The translations under genes and the position numbers were made by a program. The notes under the pieces are model-generated. The model was not told the DNA's origin and did no database searches. It was given only the letters and a program-made list of their open reading frames with translations. A stretch of 14,039 nucleotides of DNA from DRWZ01 sp964601505 (GTDB lineage Bacteria > Calescibacteriota > Calescibacteriia > Calescibacteriales > Calescibacteriaceae), in contig CAZRNR010000055.1 in NCBI GenBank assembly GCA_964601505.1, positions 1 to 14,039 of the forward strand. The letters are read 5' to 3'. Every line of letters begins with the position of its first letter. The stretch's first letter is position 1. Shown in pieces: positions 12,949 to 14,039 of the stretch.

Positions 12949-14034
12949 ATGGTATTACTTGATAAAAGAAGATTTACGAACCAAAAAATTCTTATTTATA
13001 AAAGATACTTGAAAAGGCTGATCTTTGATTTCATTTTAACAAGATATACATCTCCTAAGAAGATAATTAACCTTTTTCTCGTTCTCTTGAATCATTATGT
13101 TATAAGGGATAAGAAAGTTTATGCTTATCCTATAAAGCTTACGATTGATCCAACGAGCTACTGCAACCTGAGGTGTCCCCTTTGTCCAACGGGAAGGGGG
13201 GATAATTCAAGACCAAAAGGTTTCATGAAGTTTGAAGATTTTAAGAAAATAATAGATGAGCTTTCTGATTATGTTTTTGTGATAGACTTTTTCAACTGGG
13301 GTGAACCACTATTGAATAAGGAGATTTTCAGTATGATAAAGTACGCAAACATTAAGCGCATTAAAACAAGGTTTAGTACAAACTTCAATGTTTTTAACGA
13401 AAACATGGCTAGAAAGTTAGTAGAAAGTGGTCTGGATGAGATAGTCCTTTCAATAGATGGTGCAAGTCAAGAAACTTACTCAAAATATAGAGTCGGAGGT
13501 AATTTTGAAAAGGTGATGCGGAATATCAAAATACTTCTGAGCATCAAAAATGAAATGAGATCTAAAAAACCGAAGATAATATGGCAGTTTATAATAATGA
13601 AACACAACGAGTCAGAAATTCAAAAGGCTTTAGATATGGCCGAAAATTTAGGAATTGAAATAAGCTTCATACCAACAAGAGCAGATATGGGAGAAGAAAT
13701 AATCCTTAGCGATCGTGAAAAAATAGAAAAATATAAAAATTGGTTCCCTTCAAGCAAATTCTCAAGGTATAGTGCTCAATCAAAGTTGATAAAACCTAGA
13801 ACTTGTTTGTTCTTATGGACGCAGGGGACTATAAACTGGAACGGTTCTGTCTCTGGCTGTTGTGCTATATATCCAGAATCTGCTGATTTTGGAAATGTTT
13901 TTGAAAATGGAGGATTTATGAAGGTATGGAATAATGAGAAATTTCAATATGCACGATATATAGTGAAAAATAAAATAATAGATGAATCTGTAATATGCTC
14001 TGGTTGCATTAAAAATGGTTTCATAGAACCTTAG
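12949..14034 (+). CDS. Radical SAM / SPASM domain protein
   Basis: This 361-residue radical SAM enzyme is complete, its TAG ending five bases before the window edge. A basic N-terminal extension of about 65 residues precedes LTIDPTSYCNLRCPLCPTG, in which Cys72, Cys76 and Cys79 (C-x3-C-x2-C) bind the radical SAM cluster. The core continues with FFNWGEPLLNKEIF (the GE motif), TRFSTNFNVF and LSIDGASQETYSKYR. The C-terminal SPASM domain has Cys286, NWNGSVSGCC (Cys304, Cys305), GNVF, VWNNEKFQ and C-x2-C (Cys350, Cys353), which hold one or two auxiliary Fe-S clusters. SPASM enzymes modify peptides or act as dehydrogenases and epimerases on sugars and other small molecules; no precursor peptide gene is visible here, which favours a glycan or small-molecule role, by inference. 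The gene starts its own unit, divergent from the GT-C-like gene. Confidence 0.87.
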   Translation: MVLLDKRRFTNQKILIYKRYLKRLIFDFILTRYTSPKKIINLFLVLLNHYVIRDKKVYAYPIKLTIDPTSYCNLRCPLCPTGRGDNSRPKGFMKFEDFKKIIDELSDYVFVIDFFNWGEPLLNKEIFSMIKYANIKRIKTRFSTNFNVFNENMARKLVESGLDEIVLSIDGASQETYSKYRVGGNFEKVMRNIKILLSIKNEMRSKKPKIIWQFIIMKHNESEIQKALDMAENLGIEISFIPTRADMGEEIILSDREKIEKYKNWFPSSKFSRYSAQSKLIKPRTCLFLWTQGTINWNGSVSGCCAIYPESADFGNVFENGGFMKVWNNEKFQYARYIVKNKIIDESVICSGCIKNGFIEP

Positions 14035-14039
14035 ACTTA

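Noticed and set aside
12896..13012. 38-codon plus-strand frame starting at an ATG upstream of the SPASM radical SAM gene
   Set aside because: It overlaps the start of a well-supported gene in another frame and has no ribosome-binding site or recognisable content.

Overview
The window is 14 kb of AT-rich (about one third G+C by eye) bacterial chromosome. A ribosomal protein gene (rpmH) argues against a plasmid or phage. A lipobox-bearing lipoprotein and several inner-membrane proteins suggest a cell envelope with extracytoplasmic enzymes, but the phylum cannot be assigned from sequence alone. Many genes that begin a transcription unit lack a Shine-Dalgarno sequence, which is a notable trait of this genome.

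Left part (1-3711). A short gene for ribosomal protein L34 (rpmH) lies on the minus strand at 587-754, in what otherwise looks like an 800-base empty stretch. No recognisable rnpA follows it; positions 1-586 hold only stop-riddled, AT-rich DNA with weak hints of decayed coding. Divergent from rpmH is a VanZ-like membrane protein, then a complete acyl-CoA dehydrogenase with its catalytic glutamate. Running towards these on the minus strand is an overlapping pair. The first is a stand-alone copy of the C-terminal module of class II (B12-dependent) ribonucleotide reductase, consisting of a TSCPD domain plus a zinc ribbon. The second is a four-helix membrane protein whose start lies inside the zinc-ribbon codons.

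Middle part (3725-7547). A Bcp-type peroxiredoxin is coupled by a TGATG overlap to a CPBP-family intramembrane protease. Twenty bases later comes a 904-residue lipoprotein with the architecture of GH94 glycoside phosphorylases (former GT36).

Right part (7614-14034). Two tandem paralogous SGNH/GDSL-type proteins, each with an N-terminal membrane anchor, overlap by 19 bases and are followed after 10 bases by a B12-binding-domain radical SAM enzyme. A GT-C-like membrane glycosyltransferase on the minus strand converges on it with a 7-base overlap. Divergent from that is a second radical SAM enzyme with a SPASM domain, complete just before the window ends. This mix (glycoside phosphorylase/hydrolase homologue, anchored esterase or acyl-transferase-like enzymes, GT-C protein, two radical SAM enzymes) resembles a surface-glycan or envelope-lipid modification neighbourhood. 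The common pathway is inference; no product can be named.

The main points of interest are the orphan ribonucleotide reductase C-terminal module, the extracytoplasmic GH94-like lipoprotein, the tandem SGNH pair linked to a B12 radical SAM gene, the rpmH gene without rnpA, and a recurring TAnnnT-N7-9-ATG arrangement that suggests leaderless mRNAs.
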